Source: Natronocella acetinitrilica
GTDB lineage: Bacteria > Pseudomonadota > Gammaproteobacteria > Nitrococcales > Aquisalimonadaceae
Reading direction: 5' to 3'
DNA length: 64,000 nt
Assembly (NCBI RefSeq): GCF_024170285.1
Contig: NZ_JALJXV010000006.1
Span: forward strand, 248,001 to 312,000
Shown here one piece after another: positions 16,290 through 26,500 of this stretch. Position 1 is the first letter of the stretch, and every line of letters begins with the position of its first letter. The notes under the pieces were generated by a model, which worked only from the letters and a program-made list of their open reading frames with translations, did no database searches and had not been told where the DNA came from. A program made the position numbers and the translations under genes.

Positions 16290-16727
16290 CACCTCCACCC
16301 AGGGCTCGAGCAGTGCGCGGCCTTGCGGGTCTTACATCGCACCCTGCACCTCATGCAAGGCCTGGCCGCGTAGGCACCAACCGTTTGTCGGCGTTGACCG
16401 TCGGTGCCGGAAAGCCCCTAGTGGCGGGGCTTGGCACATCAGCACCGCAGGTGCGTGATGTGTATCCCTACTACAATCGTAGACCAGATGGCCTGAGTGC
16501 GTGGTCTGATACCTCGGACGCCGCCTCCCGGGTTCGAGCGCCAGGTTCGGGTTAGGGGGACTTGGGGTCGGGCCTGACTCCGTTTCGGGTTCGCCGCCCT
16601 TTGTGCTACTCGCCCGGCGTAAGCGCCGTAATCTCGCCACTACGCATCTTCACTGCTGCCGCACCGCGTCCCACCATCAGCCAGCTTGGACGCTTGCCGC
16701 CCCATTGCACGAACCGAACAGCCCAGA
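16290..16727. other. Gene-free stretch between peptide 2 and cap3
   Basis: Holds one further inverted repeat (CACATCA...TGATGTG with inner GCACC/GGTGC, 16436-16463) and no credible gene on either strand. It may hold the promoter of membrane peptide 2 and the end of the CBASS transcript. Confidence 0.5.
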
Positions 16728-17204
16728 TCAATTATGCGAGCGGAACGACAGACGCGACCATCCATTTTCATTCGCGATTCCAACGAATAGCCCGTCAGGC
16801 AACGGGGCAGTTCCGACAATCACTACAACAAAGCTCGCCAATCGGTGCTTTGATCTGCGAAACATATCCTGAACGCTGGAAATGTCGACGGCTGATGGAG
16901 TGGGATAACGTTCGGGGTGTGTGTGCCAATCCCCTACGTAGTGAAGCCCCTCTTTGAACAGTCGCTGAATCTCCTGTCGCTCCGCCGCCCGGTTCGGTAT
17001 AAAAGCTCTGAGGCGACGGACATCAGAGGTCCGCGGCCCGGTGGCGTGCTCAATCCGGACGCCCCACCTATCAATACGTGCGAACAGCTGTCCGCCCACC
17101 TCAGGGGTGTCCTGGTCAAACTGGCTGTGGCGCAACAAACGCGCAATTACGTCATCGGTGAAGGCGATTCCTTGGCCAGAGTCCGTGATTGCGTACTCGA
17201 TCAC
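16728..17204 (-). CDS. cap3: CBASS Cap3, JAB/MPN isopeptidase
   Basis: Predicted zinc deconjugase that removes the CD-NTase from its Cap2-made conjugates. The JAMM signature is complete: E in PEVGGQLF, then HTHPERYPTPSAVD (HxH, S and D). 158 aa from a GTG at 17204 that overlaps the cap2 stop by 4 nt (GTGA), indicating translational coupling; a longer upstream frame starts at 17237 but overlaps cap2 further. Last gene of the four-gene CBASS operon. Confidence 0.92.
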   Translation of the reverse strand: MIEYAITDSGQGIAFTDDVIARLLRHSQFDQDTPEVGGQLFARIDRWGVRIEHATGPRTSDVRRLRAFIPNRAAERQEIQRLFKEGLHYVGDWHTHPERYPTPSAVDISSVQDMFRRSKHRLASFVVVIVGTAPLPDGLFVGIANENGWSRLSFRSHN

Positions 17205-19027
17205 GCCACGCGCGCACGACGATGACACACCGGACACGATGGATCAGCTCGCCAGATGGCCCGCACCGTACTCCCCCCTTCGCCGGGATCCCCCACCTCC
17301 TCAATCCACTTTGTGGACCACGCGCCACCCGCCCCTTCGATGCGGGGGCGGGACGCAATCCAGACCCGGTGGGTGGAAATGCCTGCCTCCCCCAAGAGGG
17401 CGTCGATTGCGGCCTCGGCCAGCAATGCATGGCCCCAGGCGAGTTCCGACGGACCATAGGGCGTAAACTGAGCGCCGCAGGCCGGGGCCTGACGATTGGC
17501 ATCAGCATCCCGCCAGACCGTTACGGTTCGATGCGGGCGACCGAGGTCGTCCGTCCCGCAGCGCAGACATGGCCCCTCACGTTCCACCAGCAGTGCATGG
17601 GCTGCGGCAGCCTGGGGTTCTAGCCAACCGTAAATGACTGGCGGAAAAGCGTTGTTGTCCTTCTGTAGGTCGTTCAAGAAGCTTTCTGCCGGCCAATTGC
17701 CCATAGCACTGATGATCAAATCACACGACAGAAGGTCCTTCTGGAGATCGGTTGCGTCGAGGCCCACACGTTCTTGCCGCGCAGTGATCTCTCTAAGGTG
17801 AGGGTAAGCCCTTTCGATCTCCCGCCCGACCTCTCGTGACTTACCGCGGTTTACCGACGGAACCCCTAGGTTGTGTCTACTGACGTTCGACCACCCAAGG
17901 TCCTCGGGGTCGACCAGAAGAAGGTTTCCTACTCCAGCCTGCGCGAGCATGCGTGCCACTGGGCCTCCTAGTGATCCACAGCCCAGAACAGCGACCCGAA
18001 ACTGCCGGAGACGATCCTGCCGGGGATCTTGGTCGCGTCCGTGAATCCACTCGTGGTCCGCTCGTTCGACATTGGCTTTGATCACTCTCGTAACTCCTGA
18101 CCGGTATCTCGCTGCAAGCAGACTCTCGGGTACTCTCCCGGGGCGGAACCCCTTCGTAAGCCCATCTTGTTGGCGCCCTGGCGCACCTTGTGGTGATGGT
18201 CGGCGCATGGTTACTGCGGCAAGACACGCTCCGTTCACCGTCGGAGCTCCAATCACAACATCGAAGCTTTGTGGGCCCGAGGCCATCAACGTCTCGAGTA
18301 TCTCCTCTGCCTCTGGCGATCGCTCTCTGGCAAGGGCTCGCACGTCGGCTACCGTGCGCGGATACTCTGCCGGAAGAAGCGGCTCCGGAAGCCAGACAAG
18401 CATGCCGTGGAGGAATTCGAGCCGTGGGTCCGCTCCCCATCGCTTCAACCACCTGTATAGGGAATGCGAGTCTTCGCCGGCAACCCGGGTACGTTGGCCC
18501 CACCACATCGAAATACTCCGGCTTGGACCTCTCGGGTCCAGGAGGCTGATGTACTGCAAAGCACACCGATCCACGGCCAGCGCCCAGTAGCTGAGAAACT
18601 CCTGCCTAAAGTCGTCTGTGTTGCACCCGAGGAGGTTTTCTTCCACCAGCCGGCAAGCGTCGCCGAGAATCTGCAATGTAGCGCTTACGGGATTGTCGCT
18701 CGATACCGCCGCATCTTGTGACAGGGTGCAAAGGAAAACTCCTTTCTCGAGGTGCGGCCATGTGAGAATCGGCGGTGCATCAGCCACAGCGACCCTAACA
18801 GGGGTATAGGGAAATCGATCGTCAGCGAGGAGGTGCAATTCGTGTCTTATGCCATCATGAAACTCTACTCGGACTCGCCAGCCGAGGCTAAACCTGCGCC
18901 CGTAGCGGCGGCTCAGGTCTCCGTCACCAAGCCGGTCCACACCGGGGCAACTCGTAAAGTGGTCATCCAAGGCGGCAATGGCGGCCGCGCGCCGCCAACA
19001 TCCCGCATTGAACGTCCTATCAGGCAT
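17201..19027 (-). CDS. cap2: CBASS Cap2, fused E2-E1 ubiquitin-transfer-like enzyme
   Basis: Primes the CD-NTase by attaching its C-terminus to a target. 608 aa. The N-terminal E2-like domain carries the probable catalytic C100 in KGVFLCTL. The C-terminal ThiF/E1-like domain has the ATP-binding loop VAVLGCGSLGGPVARMLA and LLVDPEDLGWSNVSRHNLG, then paired cysteines CLRCG...CPVC of the E1 region. The start overlaps the CD-NTase stop by 8 nt. The E2-E1 fusion plus Cap3 defines type II CBASS. Confidence 0.94.
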   Translation of the reverse strand: MPDRTFNAGCWRRAAAIAALDDHFTSCPGVDRLGDGDLSRRYGRRFSLGWRVRVEFHDGIRHELHLLADDRFPYTPVRVAVADAPPILTWPHLEKGVFLCTLSQDAAVSSDNPVSATLQILGDACRLVEENLLGCNTDDFRQEFLSYWALAVDRCALQYISLLDPRGPSRSISMWWGQRTRVAGEDSHSLYRWLKRWGADPRLEFLHGMLVWLPEPLLPAEYPRTVADVRALARERSPEAEEILETLMASGPQSFDVVIGAPTVNGACLAAVTMRRPSPQGAPGRQQDGLTKGFRPGRVPESLLAARYRSGVTRVIKANVERADHEWIHGRDQDPRQDRLRQFRVAVLGCGSLGGPVARMLAQAGVGNLLLVDPEDLGWSNVSRHNLGVPSVNRGKSREVGREIERAYPHLREITARQERVGLDATDLQKDLLSCDLIISAMGNWPAESFLNDLQKDNNAFPPVIYGWLEPQAAAAHALLVEREGPCLRCGTDDLGRPHRTVTVWRDADANRQAPACGAQFTPYGPSELAWGHALLAEAAIDALLGEAGISTHRVWIASRPRIEGAGGAWSTKWIEEVGDPGEGGSTVRAIWRADPSCPVCHRRARVA

Positions 19028-20096
19028 AGCGACCGCCTCCGCGCTTATCCACTGGCTCTTCAGTCGCTGCCCGATCGCCGTCCCGGATTAGTATTCCAGA
19101 GGGGACAGCAGCATCGGCGTGGTCACCTTTGCTCGCCTGTGCCTCATGGTCCGCATCCCGTTCCGAGAAGAACGTAGTGGCGAAAACCTTGTCCCAAGCC
19201 TTGAGAGCCTGCTTGCGGGTGCATTCTGGGTCGAACAACACCGCCAGTTGCTCGATCGCCCAATCCAGCTTTTCCAGCAAATACTGAGCCTGCGCGTCAT
19301 CGGGGCCTTTAGTCAGCCATTCACCATTGATGGTCGGATGCGCGATCTCCAGACTCTGGCTGAGTCGGTCACGAGTGGCGACCATGGTGTCGTACAGCGC
19401 CCGGTCCTCACGGTCGGCGTCGGCTCGGTATTTTTCGACGACAAGCTTCGTAATCATGAACCCGGTCGCAATGCGCGACCGCCAGCTCTCCCGCCTCCGG
19501 GCAAAGGCCTTTAACAGACGCAAGAGACGGCGCAGCTGGCCACCGTTATCCGTTTCAGGGCTCTGTACCTTGTTGGCGTCCAGTAGCCAGTCTGTTACCG
19601 CCAGCGCGTCCGAATGCTTCCATTCGCTGCTGGCCAGTTCGTACCAGGTCTCCTCCTCACCCAGCGCGTTTGTGTCAGTCACCCGGCGATAGACCGGAAC
19701 GTCGACATGATAGCCGGCGTCATAATAGACCCGAACACAGTTCTTAAGCTTCTCGGGTGACCGCTTAAAAGCCTGATTATTCAGAGCCTTGCGAACCATC
19801 TCCTTGGCGTCACCGGGAGTCCGGTCGCCGCCCTTGGGACCTTTGAGCTTGCCCTTGTCGAAGTAGACCCCATCATCAATGTCGTAGTCGCGGTCAGACT
19901 GTTGAACCATCGTCCGCATGGCGTAGGAGCCTTGGGAATGGCAGCCAATTGGAGTTGGCTCGCCGTCCCGCTTGAGGCCACTTTTCAGCCGATTTCGGTT
20001 GGTGTCGCGCCGCTGCCGCATCTCCGTGCGCTCACCGTAAGGCAGCGTCACGTCCTGGTTATGGAAGGCCAGCATATCCTCGTGACAGTTGTGCAT
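19020..20096 (-). CDS. dncV: CBASS CD-NTase (DncV-type cyclic dinucleotide synthase)
   Basis: Makes a cyclic nucleotide signal on phage infection. Numbered from MHNCHED (ATG 20096, GAGGTG upstream), the nucleotidyltransferase core shows G56-S57 (SQGSYAM), D72-x-D74 in RDYDIDDGVYF and the third aspartate D132 in YHVDVPVY. The DIDDG string is typical of DncV-like clade A enzymes, which make 3',3'-cGAMP; the product here is not proven. 358 aa. A GTG at 20183, overlapping the capV stop as GTGA with GGAGGGA upstream, could add a 29-residue hydrophobic N-terminus. Confidence 0.93.
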   Translation of the reverse strand: MHNCHEDMLAFHNQDVTLPYGERTEMRQRRDTNRNRLKSGLKRDGEPTPIGCHSQGSYAMRTMVQQSDRDYDIDDGVYFDKGKLKGPKGGDRTPGDAKEMVRKALNNQAFKRSPEKLKNCVRVYYDAGYHVDVPVYRRVTDTNALGEEETWYELASSEWKHSDALAVTDWLLDANKVQSPETDNGGQLRRLLRLLKAFARRRESWRSRIATGFMITKLVVEKYRADADREDRALYDTMVATRDRLSQSLEIAHPTINGEWLTKGPDDAQAQYLLEKLDWAIEQLAVLFDPECTRKQALKAWDKVFATTFFSERDADHEAQASKGDHADAAVPSGILIRDGDRAATEEPVDKRGGGRYA

Positions 20097-20179
20097 AATT
20101 TCACCTCGTTCGCTCTTCAGGATGTCGTAAAGCAACGTAGCCGCAGCACCGGAGACTGCGAGCTTAAGTAACAGGGGGA

Positions 20180-21277
20180 TCACCGCACTCCCTCCGAAAC
20201 AGTTGGCAGGTCCATGAGGAGAGAGTTGAAAAGCTGCCCCGCCGGATCGCCGGGATCTCGGCACTTGCTCATGGTCTCGGAGACATCCGTGTGGGCTTGG
20301 TTTACCAGCGCCTCCAACCCCTCCTTGCTCGTCTCGTCGAGGTCCAGGTACTTCATGACTGAGGCCGGGACCTTGCCAGTGGGGAATCGTACGATCTGGC
20401 AATCGCGATCGATGTGGCCGGCGATCATCCGCGCCATGTTGTCGAACGCGTGTTCTTGGGCACTTACGGCGAGCGACACGACCCCCGCTCCGAACTTCCA
20501 CTCCCGGAAGCCGCGATCGAGGTCGCCGGCACCCACTGACTCCCCCTCTGGCCGGGGGCACGTGCCCAGACAATAGATCTCGATGCGGTCGCCGGGACCA
20601 GTCATCGATAGGGCATCGATGAGTCCGATCAGGACCGGGTTATTGGCCCATAGCCCACCGTCCACGAAGACGTGATGGCCGTCGTTGTCCGGAGTCGCCA
20701 AGCGCGCCATAGAGCGGTACACCGGGGCCGCGGTCGCCGCGAGACACACGTCGGCCAGTCGGTAGCCATCGTCGCGATGCAGTGTGTCAGGCAGGTGCGG
20801 AGTCTTGAACACCCAGGCGCGGTTGCGCGACATATCCACCGCTGGGATGCACAGCCCAATGCGCCGGTCATTCCACACTTCGCCTACGGTTGTCTGCCCG
20901 AGTTCCTGTTCAAGGGCGTTTGTGAGCGCCTCAGCGCCTTGCCTTAAGTACGCGGGCCGCCGAAAGATTTGGCGGAGCAGTTCGGTCCCAAGACCGTTCG
21001 GCACCTTGCGTGGAAAAATCGCTGCACCGTGATCTCGGTACACACCGGCGACCCGTGCCAGAGGGATACCAGCGGCAAGGGCACTGGCGATAATCGCTCC
21101 GGTACTGGTGCCGGCGATTAGGTCGAATCCGTTGCCGATATCCAGTGCGGCTTCGCCTCGCGTGACCCTATAGCGTCGTGCCAGGGCGTCAAGATAGGTG
21201 GCGGTGTACAGACCCCGCATCCCACCGCCATCGATGCTCAGCACCCGGAAAACCTGTTGTGCGTTCTCAGTCGTCAT
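20180..21277 (-). CDS. capV: CBASS effector CapV, patatin-like phospholipase
   Basis: Membrane-degrading effector switched on by the cyclic dinucleotide. 365 aa. Patatin features: oxyanion loop DGGGMRGL (16-23), nucleophile S58 in GTSTG and the dyad aspartate D206 in DGGLWANNP. The order capV-dncV-cap2-cap3 is that of the Vibrio cholerae El Tor system. First gene of the operon; the promoter should lie in 21278-21438, shared with the rightward sigma-like operon. Confidence 0.94.
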   Translation of the reverse strand: MTTENAQQVFRVLSIDGGGMRGLYTATYLDALARRYRVTRGEAALDIGNGFDLIAGTSTGAIIASALAAGIPLARVAGVYRDHGAAIFPRKVPNGLGTELLRQIFRRPAYLRQGAEALTNALEQELGQTTVGEVWNDRRIGLCIPAVDMSRNRAWVFKTPHLPDTLHRDDGYRLADVCLAATAAPVYRSMARLATPDNDGHHVFVDGGLWANNPVLIGLIDALSMTGPGDRIEIYCLGTCPRPEGESVGAGDLDRGFREWKFGAGVVSLAVSAQEHAFDNMARMIAGHIDRDCQIVRFPTGKVPASVMKYLDLDETSKEGLEALVNQAHTDVSETMSKCRDPGDPAGQLFNSLLMDLPTVSEGVR

Positions 21278-21438
21278 ACGCTGCTCGTGCCCTGCTCGTG
21301 TAGTCCGTTGATGGACAGCAATTGCTCTACTTACTTAACCTAGGCGGTAAACTAGGGGCGGCTCGGACACGACAGCGAAAAAAGTTTGTCTGGAGTGGTG
21401 CTCGCCGACCGCCTATAAGGACAAGAGGAGTGGGGCCG

Positions 21439-22011
21439 GTGGCGGGAACCTCGCATAGGACATATCGGGACCAAGCGGGATTCATGGCCGCATTGGAGGA
21501 GCTGACGGATGCAGATCTGTTGCGACTCAGGAAGAAGGCTGCCCTATATGCCCCTGGAACAGGTCTGGGAGGCGACGACCTCTTGCAGGAGGCGATACTT
21601 CGCACACTTGAGGCCGAGGGACGCAATTGCCCCGAGGACGTCCCAGTGGCCGTCTACTTGGGTAATGCCATGCGGAGCATCGCCGATGGAGAGAGAGACA
21701 AGTATGCCCGTCAGTCATCGATCCCCGTCGACGATTACGACAACCTCCCAGACGGAGCCGCAGATATTCACTCACTGTCCGCAGAAGAAGTGGTATCGGC
21801 GCAAGACCAACTGGGGAGGACCATATATCGCCTGGAAACCCTGTTTGCTGACGATCCGCCTGCGCTGGCCATTGTCATAGGCGACATGGAAGAGTGGTCG
21901 GCGACGGAGATCAAGGAGGCAGAGTCCATGGACGATAAAGAATACGCTACAGCGCGACGGCGAGTACGGCGCACGATCGAGCGCGAGTTCGGCGGAGGCA
22001 ATCAATCATGA
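21439..22011 (+). CDS. Sigma-70-like / ECF-type protein
   Basis: 190 aa from GTG 21439 (GAGGAG 8 nt upstream). The segment LGGDDLLQEAILRTLEAEGR resembles sigma region 2 (the DLLQE(T/A) motif), followed by VYLGNAMRSIADGERDKYAR. The C-terminal half should hold region 4 (DMEEWSATEIKEAESMDDKE) but the HTH is divergent. It is the first of three genes coupled by 4-nt overlaps and is divergent from capV, so it may regulate CBASS or the downstream genes. Confidence 0.65.
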   Translation: MAGTSHRTYRDQAGFMAALEELTDADLLRLRKKAALYAPGTGLGGDDLLQEAILRTLEAEGRNCPEDVPVAVYLGNAMRSIADGERDKYARQSSIPVDDYDNLPDGAADIHSLSAEEVVSAQDQLGRTIYRLETLFADDPPALAIVIGDMEEWSATEIKEAESMDDKEYATARRRVRRTIEREFGGGNQS

Positions 22012-22427
22012 TTGGTAACCAGGATAGATCGAAGAAGCAGTTGGCCCGACTCGGGTCAACCCTCGCGCGAGATGTAGATGAACTGAGCGACGAGGACTTG
22101 CTCCAGGAATACGACAATCCGGTGGCCGCCGCCGCTGAGACGAGAAGCCTCATTAACGCTGTGGTTTCCGCGCATAGTAAGCAGCGGCTGCAGGCAGCTC
22201 GGCGGGGATACGATGCGCTCGCTTCAAAGACGACATTGAGTGTTGTTGAACTTTCGCCGGAGCAGAAATGGGCGCTAATCGAGCGGTTCTCAAGCGATGA
22301 TCCCGCTCTTCGAGAGAAGCTCACCATGGCGGCACGCAACCAAGATGACCATGGCGCGGATATTGACACTTACCTTCAGGATCTAGTGGAACTCGGAGTA
22401 ATTGACGAAGAGGGCAACCTGCTGTGA
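22008..22427 (+). CDS. Hypothetical protein between sigma-like and ImmA-like genes
   Basis: 139 aa, unrecognised. Starts at ATG 22008 within an ATGA overlap with the sigma-like stop. Soluble, acidic and helical, with ALASKTTLSVVELSPEQKWA in the middle and a short C-terminal helix (YLQDLVELGVIDEEGNLL). Its place before an ImmA-like peptidase recalls repressors or substrates in ImmR/ImmA and CapH/CapP pairs, but no HTH is visible, so no function is assigned. Confidence 0.6.
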   Translation: MIGNQDRSKKQLARLGSTLARDVDELSDEDLLQEYDNPVAAAAETRSLINAVVSAHSKQRLQAARRGYDALASKTTLSVVELSPEQKWALIERFSSDDPALREKLTMAARNQDDHGADIDTYLQDLVELGVIDEEGNLL

Positions 22428-22795
22428 GCCCGCTCCGCCCCGCTGAGCAGCTGCTGCAGTCGCTCGGTGTGACCCAGCCCCAAGAGATCGATCTAGAAGC
22501 AATCGCATATGATCAAGGAGCGATAGTGAAGTATCGCCCGCTCGAGGGCTGCGAAGCGCGAATCGTTGGTTTCGGCGAAAGGGCGATTATCACAGTAGAC
22601 AACCGAGCTCTGCCGTCACGAGTTCGATTCTCCACAGCCCACGAGCTTGGGCACTGGCAAAACCACCGTGGCCGCTCCCTAATCTGCAGAGCTGAGGACA
22701 TTGGCAACGCCCGGCGGCGGGCGCTAGATCCTGAGCGTATCGCAGACAATTATGCTGCGGATTGGACTTCCCCGGGTGTCGTGGACAGTTCTTGA
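22424..22795 (+). CDS. ImmA/IrrE-type metallopeptidase, C-terminally truncated
   Basis: GTG 22424 overlaps the previous stop as GTGA. The zinc motif STAHELGHWQNH is intact and the N-terminal fold (EIDLEAIAYDQGAIVKY) matches the ImmA/IrrE family. After ERIADNYAAD, where family members continue with the ELLMP-type helix, the protein ends in ten unrelated residues. The break lies near 22755-22765, where sequence resembling an IS3-type end (CCCCGGGTGTCGTGGAC) begins. The protein is probably inactive, or active only as a fragment. Confidence 0.7.
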   Translation: MSPLRPAEQLLQSLGVTQPQEIDLEAIAYDQGAIVKYRPLEGCEARIVGFGERAIITVDNRALPSRVRFSTAHELGHWQNHRGRSLICRAEDIGNARRRALDPERIADNYAADWTSPGVVDSS

Positions 22796-23182
22796 AAGCG
22801 GACTCTCGCAGATGCCGGGCGACCGGCGGCTTAGGGTCGGTCAGCGTCCTTTGGCGGCAAAGTGGGTTTAGGTGAGAGGACGTCTGCGAACTGGCGCAGT
22901 CTGTCGGCTGTGACGACAAACCCCTGGGCGGCGAGCGTCCCGAGGTATTCGTCAACGGATTTCGGAGGGTTGCGGAGCGCAGCGCGGCGTCGTTTGGGCG
23001 TGGTTATACCGCGCCCTCGTGAAGATCGATCTGTTGCTCCACAAACGTGTCCGGGTGAACAGCCTCGATCCCGTACGGCGCGAGAGACGATGCCGGTGCG
23101 TATTCCAGTCAAGGGGAACAGGTTGCCTACCGCAACCCCTTGAACCTAGCGGGTCTGACCCTGCCACTGTGATGGCGGCATG
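22796..23182. other. Scar with IS-end-like and toxin-like remnants
   Basis: No intact gene. A minus-strand frame (22831-23112) ends with VDEYLGTLAAQGFVVTADRL, reminiscent of the C-terminal tail of PIN-type toxins but with no PIN core, so at best a remnant. The left part beside the broken ImmA gene looks like one end of an IS3-type element with no transposase. Confidence 0.35.
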
Positions 23183-23524
23183 TCACTCGCGGTCCTGATC
23201 CTGAGGCTCCACATCACTTTGCGAAAGAATCGCGGCTGCTAAAGCACTGGCGGCGGCAATGAAAATCCCCAGCCCTACAAGCACGTACGCAATAGTAAAA
23301 AGACGCCCGATGGTTGTCACTGGCGCCAGATCACCATAACCAACCGTTGCAATGGTCATGACTGAAAAATAGAGGGCATCCAGATAGGGCCAGTCTTCGA
23401 CAATTGCGTAGAACAACGCGGCAAGGCCAATGATCGTGAAGGCAAGGGCCAGCAGCCCCCGAACATATCGGTCGCGGGACGCCGAGCGCAAGCCAAGAAA
23501 CAGGAGTCGCAACGGGTGACTCAT
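23183..23524 (-). CDS. Two-span potassium channel
   Basis: 113-aa minimal K+ channel: TM1 (about 23-42), pore helix and selectivity filter TIATVGYGD, then TM2 (about 78-100). No cytoplasmic RCK domain; the tail is short and acidic (SDVEPQDQDRE). Its ATG lies in a 4-nt overlap with the RND pump stop, so it is translated as part of the efflux operon, an unusual partner for an RND system. Confidence 0.88.
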   Translation of the reverse strand: MSHPLRLLFLGLRSASRDRYVRGLLALAFTIIGLAALFYAIVEDWPYLDALYFSVMTIATVGYGDLAPVTTIGRLFTIAYVLVGLGIFIAAASALAAAILSQSDVEPQDQDRE

Positions 23525-26500
23525 ACCGGCTGCCCGGATTGCCCGTCTACCGATTGCTCGGGCTCCGCCGGAAGCCCCTCCGCGGGGCCGGATAAACGCT
23601 CACGCATGCTCTGGATCATGACGTAGAAGGCCGGCGTCATCAGCGTTACGAGAATGACCGTAGCCGTGGTCCCGGAAAGCACGGTGATACCGAGACTGAT
23701 CCGACTGGCGGCGCCGGCCCCGCTGGCCATAACCAGTGGCACAACGCCGAGCATGAACGAGAGCCCGGTCATCAGCACCGCACGAAACCGTTGCACCGCG
23801 GCGTCGGCAGCCGCCGTACGGATGGGCCTGCCCTCGCGTCGCAACTGGGCTGCGAACTCCACAATCAGGATGGCCGTCTTGGCCGACATCGCGACCAGGA
23901 GCACCAGTCCGATCTGGGCATAAATGTCCAGCGCCTGTCCGGTAGCGCGAAAAGCCAGGAAGGAGCCCAGGAAAGTCAGCGGAACCGATAGTAGGACCGC
24001 AAGTGGCAAGGTCCAGCTTTCATACAGGGCCACCAGGAACAGGTAAACGGCAACGATGGCCAGCAAAAAGAGGACAACGATCAGATTCCCGGCTTCCAGC
24101 TCCTGCAAGGTCTGGCCAGCCCAGGCAAACGTGTAGCCATCCGGCAGTTCCGTCAGCAGCTCTTCCATTACCCCGACGCTTTCCATGGTTGAGAGGCCAG
24201 GAGCAGGCTCACCATTGATCGTGACGCTGCGATTCAAATTGAACCCTTCGATACGCGTTGCGCCCTGAGAGGGCTCAAGACGGGCGATCCCGGCAATGGG
24301 CACCATCTCGCCGCGGTTATTGCGAACCTCGAAATGGCGCAAATCCTCTGGTCGGGAACGGTAGGCGCCTTCCGATCCGAGCATGACCCTGTAGGTTCGG
24401 CCGAACTGATTGAAATCATTGACATAAAGGCCGCCGAGCTGTGCCTGCAAGGTCAGAAAGACATCGCCGAAATCAACGCCGAGCAACTGCGCCTTGTCGC
24501 GGTCGACCTCCAGATCGAACATGGGGACATTGGCGCGAAGGTTGTGTCGCACGCCGACCATCTCTTCGCGCTGGTTGGCCTGTAATACGAGGTTATCAGC
24601 CGTCGCCGCCAAATCTTCCGGCGGCACGCCAGCAGAATCCAGCAACCTGAGATCAAACCCGGCCGTCACCCCCAGACCTGGAATGGCAGGCACGTTGAAA
24701 GCCATGACGCGAGCTGCCGGAATGGCCCATAGTCGGGCATTGAGTCGTGGAACGACCGCGGCGGGTTGTAGGGATGCCGATTCGCGCTCAGACCAGTCCT
24801 TCAGCACTACCACACCAAAGCCCATGTTCGAGCCACTGCCACTGAGCAGCGAGAAACCGCTAACGCTGATGAAGTCGCTAACCGCAGGATCCTGCAACAC
24901 CTCATCAACAACCTGTTCCATCACCGCAGCGGTTCGGCTGCCCGACGCCGCATCCGGCAACTGCACATCGACAAACAGGAACCCCTGATCCTCTTCTGGC
25001 ACAAAGCCGGTCGGGGTTGTGGCTGCCAGGTATCCCAGGAGTCCGAGCAGAGCCAGAAAAAGTCCGGCGACGACAAGCATGCGCTTGAGCAATCGGCCGA
25101 TCAGCCAGCTGTAGCCCGCAGTCAACCGTTGAAGCAACCACTCCACCGGGCTCAGCAGGCGCAACGGCTCAGCTTCCTTGCGCAGCAAAACCGAGCTGAG
25201 CGCCGGCGACAGAGTCAGAGCGCAAACCGATGAAATCAGCACTGCAAAGCAGATCGTCACCGCAAACTGTCGGAAAAGCTCGCCGGTGATGCCAGGCAGA
25301 AAGGCCACCGGCACGAACACGGCCAACAGCACCAGGGTGGTGGAAATGATCGGCGCGCTGATCTCGCGCATGGCCTGACTTACTGCTTCTCGTACGTCGA
25401 GGCCCTTTTCCTTGATCAGGCGGTCGACATTCTCGATCACCACAATGGCGTCATCCACGACAATGCCGATGGCCAGAACCAGCCCGAACAGGGTGATCAG
25501 GTTGATCGAGTACCCCATGAGAACCATGAAGGCAAAGGTGCCGATCAGCGAAACCGGAATGGCGACAGCCGGAATCAGCGTCGCGCGCAGGCTCTGCAGG
25601 AACAGAAAGACCACGAGCACGACCAGGACCACCGCAACGAATAGTGTGTTGACTACCTCGTTGATGGATTCATCAATGAACCGCGTACTGTCGAACAGAA
25701 TCCGGTAGCTCAGGCCATCCGGGAAATTCGTCGCGAGGGCCGTCATTTCGTCGCGAACGCGTTCAGCGACATCCAGTGCGTTGGCATCGGGAAGCTGGTA
25801 AATGACAAGAAAGGCGGTATCCTGGTCATTGAGCTGCGACGTCGCGGCGTAGGATCGCGCCCCCAGTTCGATCCTGGCAACATCGCCGAGTCGGACGACT
25901 CGACCCTCGGGGCTGACGCGCAGCACCGTCTGCCCGAATTCACCGGCTTCGCTCAGACGGCCTTCACTGCGGATATTGAACGTGAAGATCTGTCCCGGGG
26001 GCGCGGGCTCCTGGCCAAGCGCCCCTGCCGCAACAATCTGGTTCTGCTCTCGCACCGCAGCGTTGATGTCGGCGACGGTGACGCCAAGCTGGTTCATGCG
26101 CCCCGGATCCAACCAGAGACGCATGGCGTACTCACTGGTGCCAAGCACACTGGCCTCGGCCACACCTGGCACTCGGGCGATATTCTCCAGAAGACTGGTG
26201 TTGGCGTAGTTACTCAGAAACAGAGCGTCCAGACCGGGGCGCTCGGAAACCAGATTAATCCCCATCAGCATGTTGCCGGCCTGTTTGCGCACCACCACAC
26301 CCTCACGGCGCACGGGCTCGGGCAACTGGCTTTCGGCTAGCTTGACGCGATTTTGCACATTGACCTGGGCCATGTCCGAATCGGTCCCGGTGGCGAACGT
26401 GACCGTAATGCTGGCTGCACCGTCACTGGTCGCAGAGGACTCGATGTAAATCATGCCCTCGACGCCATTGAGACGCTGTTCAATCGGCCGTACCACAGCG

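Noticed and set aside
22831-23112. Complete small toxin gene
   Set aside because: Only a tail resembling PIN proteins is visible, the acidic active-site residues are missing and there is no antitoxin gene.
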